Shown here piece after piece: positions 46,514 to 55,619 of a DNA stretch of 64,000 bases. Below the pieces are notes generated by a model. The model was not told where the DNA came from, did no database searches, and worked only from the letters and a program-made list of their open reading frames with translations. Within the stretch, counting starts at the first letter, position 1. Every line of letters starts with the position of its first letter. The position numbers were made by a program, and so were the translations under genes. This DNA comes from JAGMES01 sp023128035 (GTDB taxonomy: Bacteria > Bacillota > Halanaerobiia > DY22613): positions 1 through 64,000 of the forward strand of contig DAOVRZ010000011.1 in assembly GCA_030627905.1 (NCBI GenBank), in the 5' to 3' direction.

Positions 46514-47899
46514 GTGAAAAGAAAAAGGCTACCAATCGGAATTAGTGATTTCAAAGAAATAATAGATAATGATTGTTACTATGTTGATAAAAGTTTATTC
46601 ATAAAAGAAATCATTGACAGTGACGCTAAGGTTTTATTGTTACCTCGTCCTAGAAGATTTGGTAAAACTCTCAATATATCAATGCTTAGATATTATTTTG
46701 AAAAGACTGATGAAGATAGAAATTATTTATTTAAAGATTTAGCCATCTCTAAAAGTAAAGAATATCAAAAGTATCAAGGGAAATTTCCTCTAATTTATTT
46801 AACCTTCAAAGACGTTAGGCAGGAAAATTGGGAAAAGGCTTATATGATGTTTAAGAAAATAATTGCAGAAGAATATAAAAGACACAACTATTTATTGGCA
46901 AATGATGCTTTAGAGAGTCTTGAAAAAGATTTATATACTAAGATTATGATAATGAAGGCTGATACAATCTTTAATGAAGACGCATTAAAAGATTTATCCA
47001 GATATCTAGAACGATATCATAAAGAAAAAGTAATTATCTTAATTGATGAATATGATACACCAATCCAAAGTGGATACATAAACGGATATTACAATGATGT
47101 CGTAGATTTTATGCGTAACTTTTTAAGTGGAGCACTAAAAGATAATATTTCCTTAAAAAAAGGTATCTTAACAGGAATTTTGCGTGTGGCAAAGGAAAGT
47201 ATCTTTTCTGGATTAAATAATTTAAGTGTTTATAGTCTATTGAGTGAGAAATTTAATAAATATTTCGGAATATTAGAAGAAGAGGTAGGGAAGTTTTTAC
47301 AAGAATATGACTTAGAAGATCATCTAAAAGTAGAATCGGAAGAAAGAATAAGAGGTAGATTGTATTGTGATTTAAAGATTCCCAACCAGGAGGTTTTGTA
47401 TTTGTATGAAGATATTATCATGAATTGGTTCAAAAGTAGTATTAAAAATAAAGAAGTAGATTTGTTGTTAGAAAGCTTAATCACAGGTGATATCGAGATT
47501 TTTGAGGAGTTATTTCAAAAATTTCTTTTAAACAGTTTGAGTTTTTTTGATACAGATGGCGAAGCACCAGAGAGGGTCTATCATGCTTTTGTTCTTGGAA
47601 TGCTTGTCTATCTAAATGAAAAGTATGAGGTTAAATCCAATCGTGAGAGTGGATATGGTAGATATGATGTTATGCTAATACCGAGAGATCAGAATAAACT
47701 AGGTATTGTGATGGAATTTAAAAAAGCTCGTGGATTAAAAGATAAAAATTTAGCGGATGTAGCACAAGATGCATTAGATCAGATTGAGAAGAAAAAGTAT
47801 CGTCAAGAATTATTAGACCGAGGTTGTAAGGATATTCTCGAACTAGGGTTAGCCTTTGCAGGCAAAGAAGTGGTAGTCCAGCAACGTAGAATTCACTAA
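46514..47899 (+). CDS. AAA-ATPase-like / PD-(D/E)XK nuclease superfamily protein
   Basis: A 461-residue member of a family abundant in anaerobic Bacillota and Bacteroidetes. The N-terminal ATPase has IGISDFKEIIDNDCYYVDKS, the P-loop-like PRRFGKT and Walker B VIILIDEYDTP. The C-terminal domain shows RYDVMLIP..GIVMEFKKAR, the D..ExK nuclease core. The family's function is unknown; amplification and remnants suggest a mobile or defence-like life style. It starts at GTG 46514, but GGAGGT is 14 bases away, an unusually long spacing; ATA at 46508 would be better spaced. A palindromic element overlaps its stop codon. Confidence 0.82.
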   Translation: MKRKRLPIGISDFKEIIDNDCYYVDKSLFIKEIIDSDAKVLLLPRPRRFGKTLNISMLRYYFEKTDEDRNYLFKDLAISKSKEYQKYQGKFPLIYLTFKDVRQENWEKAYMMFKKIIAEEYKRHNYLLANDALESLEKDLYTKIMIMKADTIFNEDALKDLSRYLERYHKEKVIILIDEYDTPIQSGYINGYYNDVVDFMRNFLSGALKDNISLKKGILTGILRVAKESIFSGLNNLSVYSLLSEKFNKYFGILEEEVGKFLQEYDLEDHLKVESEERIRGRLYCDLKIPNQEVLYLYEDIIMNWFKSSIKNKEVDLLLESLITGDIEIFEELFQKFLLNSLSFFDTDGEAPERVYHAFVLGMLVYLNEKYEVKSNRESGYGRYDVMLIPRDQNKLGIVMEFKKARGLKDKNLADVAQDALDQIEKKKYRQELLDRGCKDILELGLAFAGKEVVVQQRRIH

Positions 47900-47956
47900 A
47901 AAATGCATGGCAAAACGCATCAGAGGATATCTTTCTGTATGTAGCCATGCATTTTT
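47898..47956. repeat. Palindromic repeat element, copy 1
   Basis: Outer arms AAAATGCATGGC/GCCATGCATTTT enclose AAAACGCATCAGAGG..TTTCTGTATGTA. A second copy is at 61799-61857 with differences that largely keep base pairing. It can also serve as a bidirectional terminator. Confidence 0.85.
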
Positions 47957-48095
47957 ATTTTCATAACCTATTCGTACACAACAAACTTTAACCACTCATG
48001 TATATATTATGTGCTAATAGGCAGGGAATAATAATTAATTAGAGAAAAGAATACATAAGATATGAATACAGATGTTTAAAAGGAGAGGAAAATAG

Positions 48096-49793
48096 ATGAA
48101 ACTTCCAAATAATATTTCAGATTTTGGGGTTATTCGTCAAGAGAATTATTTGTATATTGATAAAACTAAATATATTGAGGAATTAGAGAAAGCTGGCCGG
48201 TATCTCTTTTTTATCAGACCTCGACGTTTTGGAAAATCTCTTTTTCTTTCTACTCTAGAACATTATTATGATCTAAAAAGTTCTCAAGAGTTTGAACGAT
48301 TATTTAATGGCTTATATATAGGTAAAAACCCCACAGAGTTAAAAAATAGATATTTTATTTTAAAATTAAACTTTTCAGGTCTAGATACTATAAATCAAGA
48401 TGGTTTACGAGAATCTTTTGAAGGTAGATTTTTAAGTATGTTGATTACCTTTTTTGAATATTATCATGAGTACTTTCCGAAAGCAGAAGAAATTATTCAA
48501 GAGTTAAAAGAGAGTAATATCACCAGGCAATTTGGAATTTTTTTTGGTGAAGTTGCCAAAACAAAACATAAAGTATATCTTATTATTGATGAATATGATC
48601 ATTTTGCGAATGATATTATTGCTATGGGTGATGACAAATATTATCGTGATACTGTTCGTGCGAGTAGTTTTGTTAGAGATTTTTATGAAAATATTAAGAT
48701 TGGTACTCAAGGAATTATTGATAGAATATTTATGACTGGGATTGCCCCAATTATGCTAGATGATTTAACGAGTGGTTTTAATATTACTTCAAACGTTACA
48801 ATGGATTCTTTTTTTAACGAGATGTTGGGATTTACAGAAGAAGAGGTAAGTGAGATTATTGAACAGGTAGAATTCGATTTTAGAGATCTAAAAATGAAGA
48901 ATTTGGAAGATCAATTAAGAGATTATTATAATGGTTATCTCTTTAATGAAGACTGTGATAAAAGAGTATATAATCCAGATATGATTTTGTATTTCTTTCA
49001 ATACTTCTTACGTCACAAAAAACCTCCTAAAGAATTAATTAGTGAGAATGTAAAGACAGATTACAGTAGATTGAAACGGTTAACTTTTAATCAAAAAAAT
49101 CGTGAAATTTTGGAGAATATAATAAAAGATGAAGGAATTACTGCTAGTATAGTTTCAAAGTTTTCTTTTGACATGATGTATGATCAGAAATATTTTGTTT
49201 CACTTCTGTTTTACATGGGACTTTTAACAATTGATAAAAAGATTAGAACACGATTGTTTTTAAAGATTCCTAACTTAATTATTAAAACAATCTTTTGGGA
49301 GTATTTTGACCAAATATTAAGAGAAAGATATCAATTGATTTTGAATGTAGAAAAATTAAGTGAAGCAATAGAGGCTATGGCTTATGAAGGAGAGATAGAA
49401 TTATATCTAGATTTCATTAGTGAAAATGTTTTATCTGTTCTCTCAAATCGTGACTTGATTAGTTTTGATGAAAAATATTTAAAATTGATCCTTTCTACGT
49501 ATTTGAATTTGGTTGAAATTTATAAATGTATTAGTGAAGCAGAAGTTGAAAATGGTTATATAGATATTTTTCTAGAAAAAGATATTCGTTTTCAAGATGT
49601 TAAATATGAGTGGATATGGGAATTAAAATACTTAAAAAAGAGTGAAGCAAATAAACTTGAAGAGGTCAAAGAAAAAGGGCTGGCGCAACTGAAAAGATAT
49701 GCAAGTAGTAATAGGTTCAAATTTAAAAAAAATTTAAAGCAAGCACTGATTATCTTCATTGGGAAAGATACTTATGAAGTAGTACTATCTTGA
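48096..49793 (+). CDS. AAA-ATPase-like / PD-(D/E)XK nuclease superfamily protein
   Basis: A 565-residue, distant relative of the gene upstream. N-terminal LPNNISDFGVIRQENYLYIDKTKYIEEL, P-loop RPRRFGKS, Walker B VYLIIDEYDHF and a sensor-like FMTGIAPIMLDD define the ATPase. The C-terminus (YIDIFLEKD..YEWIWELKYLKK) has the nuclease D..ExK pattern, then a conserved tail LKQALIIFIGKDTYEVV. ATG has AAAAGGAGAGG 7 bases upstream. An isolated copy of this tail lies at 61741-61797, showing a lost relative there. Function is unknown. Confidence 0.82.
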   Translation: MKLPNNISDFGVIRQENYLYIDKTKYIEELEKAGRYLFFIRPRRFGKSLFLSTLEHYYDLKSSQEFERLFNGLYIGKNPTELKNRYFILKLNFSGLDTINQDGLRESFEGRFLSMLITFFEYYHEYFPKAEEIIQELKESNITRQFGIFFGEVAKTKHKVYLIIDEYDHFANDIIAMGDDKYYRDTVRASSFVRDFYENIKIGTQGIIDRIFMTGIAPIMLDDLTSGFNITSNVTMDSFFNEMLGFTEEEVSEIIEQVEFDFRDLKMKNLEDQLRDYYNGYLFNEDCDKRVYNPDMILYFFQYFLRHKKPPKELISENVKTDYSRLKRLTFNQKNREILENIIKDEGITASIVSKFSFDMMYDQKYFVSLLFYMGLLTIDKKIRTRLFLKIPNLIIKTIFWEYFDQILRERYQLILNVEKLSEAIEAMAYEGEIELYLDFISENVLSVLSNRDLISFDEKYLKLILSTYLNLVEIYKCISEAEVENGYIDIFLEKDIRFQDVKYEWIWELKYLKKSEANKLEEVKEKGLAQLKRYASSNRFKFKKNLKQALIIFIGKDTYEVVLS

Positions 49794-49855
49794 TCTCAGT
49801 CCTATTTTAATTTATAAGTGTTAAACTTACAATAAACATGACTTTTATTGAAAAC

Positions 49856-49891
49856 AAAAAAGAGCTGTCGGATATAATTCGATAGCTCTTT
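49856..49891. terminator. Bidirectional terminator between convergent genes
   Basis: AAAGAGCTGTCG pairs with CGATAGCTCTTT (one G-U), with A-run left and T-rich right, so it serves both the AAA-ATPase gene and the ankyrin gene on the minus strand. Confidence 0.85.
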
Positions 49892-49917
49892 ACATATGTT
49901 AAAGATTAAGAAAATAT

Positions 49918-52512
49918 TTAATCGAATAATATGATTCCAGAAGAGTGTATTTCGCCAGCACCAGCTTTAACTAATTTATCGATTAACTTCAGATTACCTA
50001 ATTCATGAGCAATTGACAGTGGAGTTTGACCTTGATCATTTTTTACATTAAGATTAGGTTTGAGAACTAGGAGTTTGTCTAGAATAGTATATAATATGTT
50101 ACTATTCTCAGGTGTTAAAGGCTGGAAAAGCTTTACGGCACGATGAATGGGATAATCTGATTTACCTCTAGGGCTGTTTAAAAATTGTTGTACATCTAAA
50201 TGATCTAGTATATAATTTACCAAGTCTAAGCTCCCCCAACCAATTGATAGATGAAAGAAGGAAGTACCATCATCTAGACGATCACTTAAATTTGCACCTT
50301 TTTCTACTAACTTTGAGAAAAGCTTGATATCACCTATTTCAGCACTGTATAGAAATGGGGTAAAACCGTGTCGGAAATGTTTTTTATTAATATCGGCACC
50401 ATGTTTAATTAATGTCTCAACAATTTCATAGTATTTCGATAAATTTTCTTGAGCCATTTTTATTGGAATGTTCATTAGTGCCTTAAAATCTTTATCGTTG
50501 AATTTATTTTTAAGTGCTTCAGAATGAGCAATGACTTCGCTATCAAAAAGTGCTCTTCCGTGGTATTTAATAGAGTCATCAATTTTCAAGCCTTTAAGAT
50601 AATCTGCAGGTTTTATTGGTTTTTTGTAAAAGGTTTTGTCTAAATGGGCATATCCAATTTGAGATATAGTATAGTATAGCGGACTTAGACCATCTTCACC
50701 GTCTGGACTACATTTTTGATGAATATCTGCACCTTTTTCTATTATTTTTTCGACAAGTTCCAAATCTCCCATGTCAATAGCAAGTGATAATGCAGTAACT
50801 CTCTTTTTCTTTGTTCGTGAGTTAATACTTTCGGTTATATCCTCATTTAGGAGTAGTAAAGCTGTTTCTCTTGAGCTTCCAATCAGACAATGCATTAATG
50901 CTGTTGTACCGTTTTTGTCTACTTCATTGGGATTAGCTCCAGCTTTAAATAGCTTTTTAACTTTATCTACCTGATCTATAACTCCAAAGATCATAAGCTG
51001 AGTCAAGGGGGTTGGACCAAAGCCTTTGATATATCGATTTGGGTTTCTTAGGTCAGTCTTACGATTTTCCCATTCAGTTCGATTGATTATCCAACTCAGG
51101 CCTTTTTCTTGATATAATTTATTTATCTTTTTGGAGACACTTGTATAGTAGCTTTTGGGTGGGAAGATGTTAAAGAATTGTTTTGATTGGTCATGAAGAA
51201 TCCAATCTTCTACTTTTTCATATGGGTCTGAAAATAAATCATACGTTAGTGCCCACTTATAAAACTTTTTAAAAGCTGCTGGTTTGTTTAAATGTGCTGA
51301 TACTGTAATTCCTTGGCGAATAATCTCTTTTAATAGATATCCTCCCCTTAGTTTGCCTTCCTCAAATGCTTTTTCATATTCTTTTAGTGCTTTATTATAG
51401 TCATATAATAATGTATAATAAATCCCTTTATTCCATGAAATTAGAAATTTTAGTTCATTAGAAAAAGCTTTACTTTTAGATAACTCTTCAAGGGTTTGTT
51501 TTGCAATATTTTCGTCACCATCTTTTTTCTCGGTGTTGATATTTGTAACTGTATTAGACATATTAAAAAACTTATTAATGAGTCGTTGGGTCTTTTCTAA
51601 GTTATATTTAGGTGGGCAACTTTCAATATCTATATTTATTATTTCATGGCTTTGTTTAGAAATTGAAAATACTTTTTCTGGTTGAACTTCCATAGTGTCT
51701 GAAGTAATTTTAAATAGTTCAAGTATCATATCAAATGTTTCATAACCTAAATATTCTTGTACTTTTTGAAAAATAATTTGTACGGCTCGAGCAATAAGAG
51801 CATTAATCATAAAAGACTGCTTCAATTGCGCCTGATTTTCAATATCATAGCTAACATTTTCATCTACTAGTTCATAGATGCTAGTCCAGGTAGGAATGGT
51901 TCCAGATTTCCACTTGTTAAGTTTTTTGTATAATTGTTCTGCATAATTTTCGTCTAGAATCTGAGTACCTACTTTTTGAGCAAATTGATTTAAATTCTCT
52001 ATACCACATACTTCGAGCCACCAATTTAGCAGTTTCTCCATGGGAAGACATGTATCCTTTTGTTCATTGGGAAGAAACCAATATTTTTCTTGTGGAAATT
52101 GATGGTCTATATTGGAGTATGTATCCTTTAGATGTTGAATTTGAATAGCAAAAAAATCAATGAAATGTGGGCATATAATCTGCAAAATATCCGTTCTACT
52201 GGCGAAAGCTGAAGGCATTTTAATTACCAGTTTTTTATACATTGTCAAAAAATCTATGATTGATTCCTTGAGTATCTTTGGGAAATGGGTGTTTTGAATT
52301 TCGCTTGGGAGGTTCACTAAGATTTGACCAATCATTTCATCAAATCTTTCGATGTCTAGGTCTTTTTCTTGAGCTAGCCGTCTGAGATATGTGTTAAAAG
52401 TTTGACGTTTAGTCTTGTCATAGATAAAATCTTCTATGCGGAATGCATTAGATACAAAATGAATAATCTCCCCAGCAGATGGAAAGGGAGTTTTTGAATT
52501 TAGTTTTGTCAT
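49918..52512 (-). CDS. Large ankyrin-repeat protein
   Basis: An 864-residue protein. Its C-terminal half (about 490-864) is built of ankyrin repeats, for example KLFKAGANPNEVDKNGTTAL, LVEKIIEKGADIHQK, LIKHGADINKKHFRHGFTPF and LVKAGAGEIH, which bind partner proteins. Around 345-400 a TPR-like pair is visible (SWNKGIYYTLLYDYNKALKEYEKAFEEGK). The N-terminal 320 residues are helical and I do not recognise them. No signal peptide or membrane segment is seen, so it should be cytoplasmic. The start has TTGAGGAGG 8 bases upstream. It is expressed divergently from the CRISPR operon and its target is unknown. Confidence 0.85.
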   Translation of the reverse strand: MTKLNSKTPFPSAGEIIHFVSNAFRIEDFIYDKTKRQTFNTYLRRLAQEKDLDIERFDEMIGQILVNLPSEIQNTHFPKILKESIIDFLTMYKKLVIKMPSAFASRTDILQIICPHFIDFFAIQIQHLKDTYSNIDHQFPQEKYWFLPNEQKDTCLPMEKLLNWWLEVCGIENLNQFAQKVGTQILDENYAEQLYKKLNKWKSGTIPTWTSIYELVDENVSYDIENQAQLKQSFMINALIARAVQIIFQKVQEYLGYETFDMILELFKITSDTMEVQPEKVFSISKQSHEIINIDIESCPPKYNLEKTQRLINKFFNMSNTVTNINTEKKDGDENIAKQTLEELSKSKAFSNELKFLISWNKGIYYTLLYDYNKALKEYEKAFEEGKLRGGYLLKEIIRQGITVSAHLNKPAAFKKFYKWALTYDLFSDPYEKVEDWILHDQSKQFFNIFPPKSYYTSVSKKINKLYQEKGLSWIINRTEWENRKTDLRNPNRYIKGFGPTPLTQLMIFGVIDQVDKVKKLFKAGANPNEVDKNGTTALMHCLIGSSRETALLLLNEDITESINSRTKKKRVTALSLAIDMGDLELVEKIIEKGADIHQKCSPDGEDGLSPLYYTISQIGYAHLDKTFYKKPIKPADYLKGLKIDDSIKYHGRALFDSEVIAHSEALKNKFNDKDFKALMNIPIKMAQENLSKYYEIVETLIKHGADINKKHFRHGFTPFLYSAEIGDIKLFSKLVEKGANLSDRLDDGTSFFHLSIGWGSLDLVNYILDHLDVQQFLNSPRGKSDYPIHRAVKLFQPLTPENSNILYTILDKLLVLKPNLNVKNDQGQTPLSIAHELGNLKLIDKLVKAGAGEIHSSGIILFD

Positions 52513-52630
52513 TTTGATTTCCTCCTCAAAAAATGGTTATAAATTAATTCGCTATCATAAGATTACATTCCTTTTCCTTTGACAAAATTTTTATTTAATA
52601 AAATAAATCTCAAAGAACAACAATATTGCT

Positions 52631-52658
52631 CTCCGAGCAACTTGTAAGTTACTCGGAG
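52631..52658. terminator. Hairpin after the small SMP-like gene
   Basis: CTCCGAGCAACTT pairs with AAGTTACTCGGAG (one mismatch), with a very short loop. On the minus strand it lies 10 bases after the stop codon of the small gene, and T-rich sequence follows. Confidence 0.7.
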
Positions 52659-52668
52659 ATTGGAGGGA

Positions 52669-52818
52669 TTATTTAGTTTGGTTTGCATTTTTGGTAGCAG
52701 CTGATTGAGTTCGTGAAGCAAAACTGCCTTTAGGTACTATTCCTCCGTTGTTTCTAGCAGTAGCACTTTGGATTCTGGATGCTGCTTTCTGAGTCATTGG
52801 TTTACTTTTGTTTGTCAT
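52669..52818 (-). CDS. Small seed-maturation-protein (SMP) family protein
   Basis: A 49-residue gene with an excellent ribosome site (AAGGAGG, 7 bases before ATG). The sequence MTQKAASRIQSATARNNGG..PKGSFASRTQSAAT matches the SMP domain (AASRIQSA...G.FA.RAQSAA) shared by plant seed maturation proteins and small bacterial proteins. Such peptides are disordered, rich in Ala, Ser and Asn, and are linked with desiccation or spore dormancy. The bacterial function is not established. It has its own terminator, so it is a single gene. Confidence 0.8.
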   Translation of the reverse strand: MTNKSKPMTQKAASRIQSATARNNGGIVPKGSFASRTQSAATKNANQTK

Positions 52819-53190
52819 AATATGACCTCCTTAAAATGTTTTTTGTTATCTTTATGATAGCAAAAACGAAAAATTTGATAAATACCCGTCTTGAGGACAG
52901 TAATTTGAAATTTTGCATAGAAGGAGATATTTTGAAAATGTAGAAGTTTAATTTTATGGGAATCTTGAAAATCGGTTACAATAACGTTGTAGGGATATTT
53001 ATTTTTCCATAAATGTGTGAAAATTAAAGGAATATATTTTGTCGGTGTGGAAATTTTAAAAAAGAAAAAATATTTATATAGTTTTGAAAGAAAGGCTAAC
53101 TTTAAAGGAGGCCAGAATCATAAGTCCATATTAAAGTAGAAAATATATAGACTTATCATAAATATTTTTGTCAGGGAGGTGATACTGAAT
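52819..53190. other. Intergenic region between the SMP gene and the CRISPR operon
   Basis: The 372 bases must hold divergent promoters. I see a 7-bp inverted repeat ATAAGTC/GACTTAT near 53119-53158, and an orphan AAAGGAGG near 53104 with no start codon in range. No CRISPR repeat, gene or strong promoter is evident. Confidence 0.4.
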
Positions 53191-53943
53191 ATGGAAAACT
53201 ATATATTCATATTGGGCGGAAAAGATCTTGAGATGATCGAGATTTCCAAAATTTTAAAAGCACATAATCAAAAATTTCTGGATAACAATTTATTTTGGGG
53301 TGCTAAACTAAGCGATTACGAAGAACAGTTGAAAAATTTATGTGAATTTCAAATTGTTGTTGGGATTGAGTTATTCAAAGATATATCGATTCAGCAGAAG
53401 TATATCGAAATCGACCATCATAACGATAATGCTTATAAGCCAGCATCCATTGAACAGGTAGCAGAGTTATTAGGGCTTAAACTGACTCGTTATCAGCAAT
53501 TAGTGGCAAAAAATGATACTGGTTATATTCGGGCTATGGTGGAATTTGGTGCTACTCAAGAGGAGATTGAAAAGATTCGTAGGGCAGATCGAAAGTGTCA
53601 GGGTGTGACAGAAAAGGATGAAAAGTTGGCTGAAAAATCTATCCAAGATCATCTTTATATTGAAAATGGTGTGACTATCGTCAAATCTTTAGTTGATAAA
53701 TTCTCATCAATTTGTGATCGTCTTTATCCCAATGAAAAGTTAATTGTTTATACAGATGATGAATTAAATTATTATGGTAAAGCGGCACAGAAGTTAGGGG
53801 AGTTGTACCAACGAAAACATGGAGAGGCGAAGGTTTATTTTGGAGGAGGAGAAAATGGTTATTTTGGCTTCTCACAAGGCAGTATTAATCTCTTGGAGAT
53901 TAATACTATAATCAGGGAGGTTATAGAATATGTCGGAGGATAA
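53191..53943 (+). CDS. DHH-motif putative phosphodiesterase, CRISPR type III-associated
   Basis: A 250-residue protein heading the cmr operon and overlapping the next gene by 14 bases. The DHH triad (EIDHHND, Asp75-His76-His77), NDTGYIR (Asp109) and a C-terminal FGGGENGYFGF near 217 parallel DHH, DTGxF and GGGH-type motifs of DHH/DHHA1 phosphodiesterases (NrnA-like). The usual N-terminal DxD metal motif is not seen. In SAM-AMP-signalling type III systems an NrN-type DHH enzyme degrades the messenger and is encoded beside CorA, as here; that function is inferred. ATG at 53191 is chosen over GTG 53179, which overlaps the GGGAGGTGAT ribosome site. Confidence 0.6.
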   Translation: MENYIFILGGKDLEMIEISKILKAHNQKFLDNNLFWGAKLSDYEEQLKNLCEFQIVVGIELFKDISIQQKYIEIDHHNDNAYKPASIEQVAELLGLKLTRYQQLVAKNDTGYIRAMVEFGATQEEIEKIRRADRKCQGVTEKDEKLAEKSIQDHLYIENGVTIVKSLVDKFSSICDRLYPNEKLIVYTDDELNYYGKAAQKLGELYQRKHGEAKVYFGGGENGYFGFSQGSINLLEINTIIREVIEYVGG

Positions 53944-55615
53944 GATACTTAAAAGTTATCATATATTTATGTTTCCATTTAAGTGGAATTATAAGGCTAA
54001 AGATAAGCCACTGCATGAATTAGATTTTGAACAACGAACAAATACAGACAAGTTTACAAAATTTTTATTAAATGGTGAGTGGGTTAAACCTGATCCTATG
54101 TTTACTTGTGGAGTAGAAGACTACAATAAATATGTTTATTTCTATGAGTATGCCAGACAAGTTATTTTTGACCTAGGAAACGCGAAAAATAAGTCAAAAT
54201 CTTCCGTGTATGAATTCTCTTACAAGAGAACAGGTGATTTTATATTAACTTTGAAAGATGGTAAGAAGTACGTGCTAAAGATTGATGCGATTAAACTGAA
54301 AGTCTATAAGACAGGGGTAGCGATTTTATCATATCATTTGGCTAATTACCAGTATTCATCAAGTGATGACATATTAAAGATCAATGATTTTGGTCGAAGA
54401 GTATATCCACAGTTTTTAAAAGAATCAGATTTGGGTGACTCCTATATTCATAAAGCTCAGAATTATTTCTTACCTTTTGAAGTTGAGCTAGAATTAAATG
54501 GTAAAACAGAACCAATAAAAGAAGACTTTACTCACTTTAATGGGTTAAATTTAATTAGAGATAACCCAACCAAAGTTTCGAGAATCATAACAGATCTTTT
54601 AGGAGATAAGTTTAAAAATGGATTGAAAGAAAATGTTCAAGTCGGGGAAATTCATATTAATCCTGTTATTGATGATAGAATGTTCGTTTTATCCTGGTAT
54701 GGTAATAATGATTTATCTGGTACTTTAAAGAAATTTGATTCAGAAAAAGAAGAGTATTATTATTCTAAAAGCGATTTTTGGTACCAATATGTTTTTGTGG
54801 ATGGGAACTCAAAAACCTGTGAAAGTAAAATAATGATAAAAAATTTACTAGAAGAGTCAACGTATGATCGTTGGGTTGATTATGGTACACTTTTTGGTCT
54901 TTCTTCATATTCGTTTGTTGCATTAACTGATAAATCGGGTTTCGGTGAGAACACATTAGTGCCACATTTAAAATTGATGTACTATGAAATGGTTGCTTTG
55001 TCATTGGCTCAAAGAGCATCGATTTTATGTTTTTCGGAGGAAGTCTCTTTTGTATCAGACGTGAAAGATTCCAGAGTGACACAGCGGGTGAGGGAATTAC
55101 ATAAACACTATATCGATTTTGTAAACAGAATGTATTTTAAAGAAATTTCATCTCAGGAACAGGGAATAGAGCTTTATGGTCTGATGCAGGAAAAGATGAA
55201 GATTTCCCAAGGGGTTGAGACTTTAGAGAAGGAGATTAGTGAATTACATCAGTATGCAACTTTAATAGAGGAGCGCAAGAATAGTGATTCGTTAGATCTC
55301 ATTGCGATACTTGGAGCCTTGTTCGTTATTCCGTCATTTATTACGGGATTCTTCGGGATGAATCTTACTTCTGTTATAGATTTATTTGATAAATGGTTTG
55401 CACCTAGCATTTGTAATGGAGGTTTTAAATTACTATGGAAATGGCTTTTCTCCTGTATATCTATTCCTGGGTTAGTTATAATTAGTTTATTTGTATTGTA
55501 TCGTAAAACTTTTCATAAAAAATTTGCTCAATTCTTCATAAAAGTAGTATTGTATATTACTATTTTAATATTTTTAATTTTTCCTATAGTAATGTTAATA
55601 ATAACAAGGAGTTGA
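53930..55615 (+). CDS. CorA-like membrane effector of the type III CRISPR system
   Basis: A 561-residue protein with a large soluble N-terminal part (1-430), a coiled-coil stretch (about 420-450, KISQGVETLEKEISELHQY) and a membrane C-terminus. The CorA signature GMN is at residues 476-478 in FITGFFGMNL, at the end of the first hydrophobic helix. Two further hydrophobic helices follow, one more than classical CorA. CorA-like proteins beside cmr genes form channels thought to open when Cas10 makes its nucleotide messenger, causing membrane damage during infection. The N-terminus resembles no housekeeping Mg2+ transporter I know. Start overlaps the DHH gene; GGGAGG lies 8 bases upstream. Confidence 0.8.
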   Translation: MSEDKILKSYHIFMFPFKWNYKAKDKPLHELDFEQRTNTDKFTKFLLNGEWVKPDPMFTCGVEDYNKYVYFYEYARQVIFDLGNAKNKSKSSVYEFSYKRTGDFILTLKDGKKYVLKIDAIKLKVYKTGVAILSYHLANYQYSSSDDILKINDFGRRVYPQFLKESDLGDSYIHKAQNYFLPFEVELELNGKTEPIKEDFTHFNGLNLIRDNPTKVSRIITDLLGDKFKNGLKENVQVGEIHINPVIDDRMFVLSWYGNNDLSGTLKKFDSEKEEYYYSKSDFWYQYVFVDGNSKTCESKIMIKNLLEESTYDRWVDYGTLFGLSSYSFVALTDKSGFGENTLVPHLKLMYYEMVALSLAQRASILCFSEEVSFVSDVKDSRVTQRVRELHKHYIDFVNRMYFKEISSQEQGIELYGLMQEKMKISQGVETLEKEISELHQYATLIEERKNSDSLDLIAILGALFVIPSFITGFFGMNLTSVIDLFDKWFAPSICNGGFKLLWKWLFSCISIPGLVIISLFVLYRKTFHKKFAQFFIKVVLYITILIFLIFPIVMLIITRS

Positions 55616-55619
55616 TAAT

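Noticed and set aside
52819..53190. Possible CRISPR array upstream of the cmr operon
   Set aside because: No repeated 25-40 base units at regular spacing are present; likewise none in 61676-61864.
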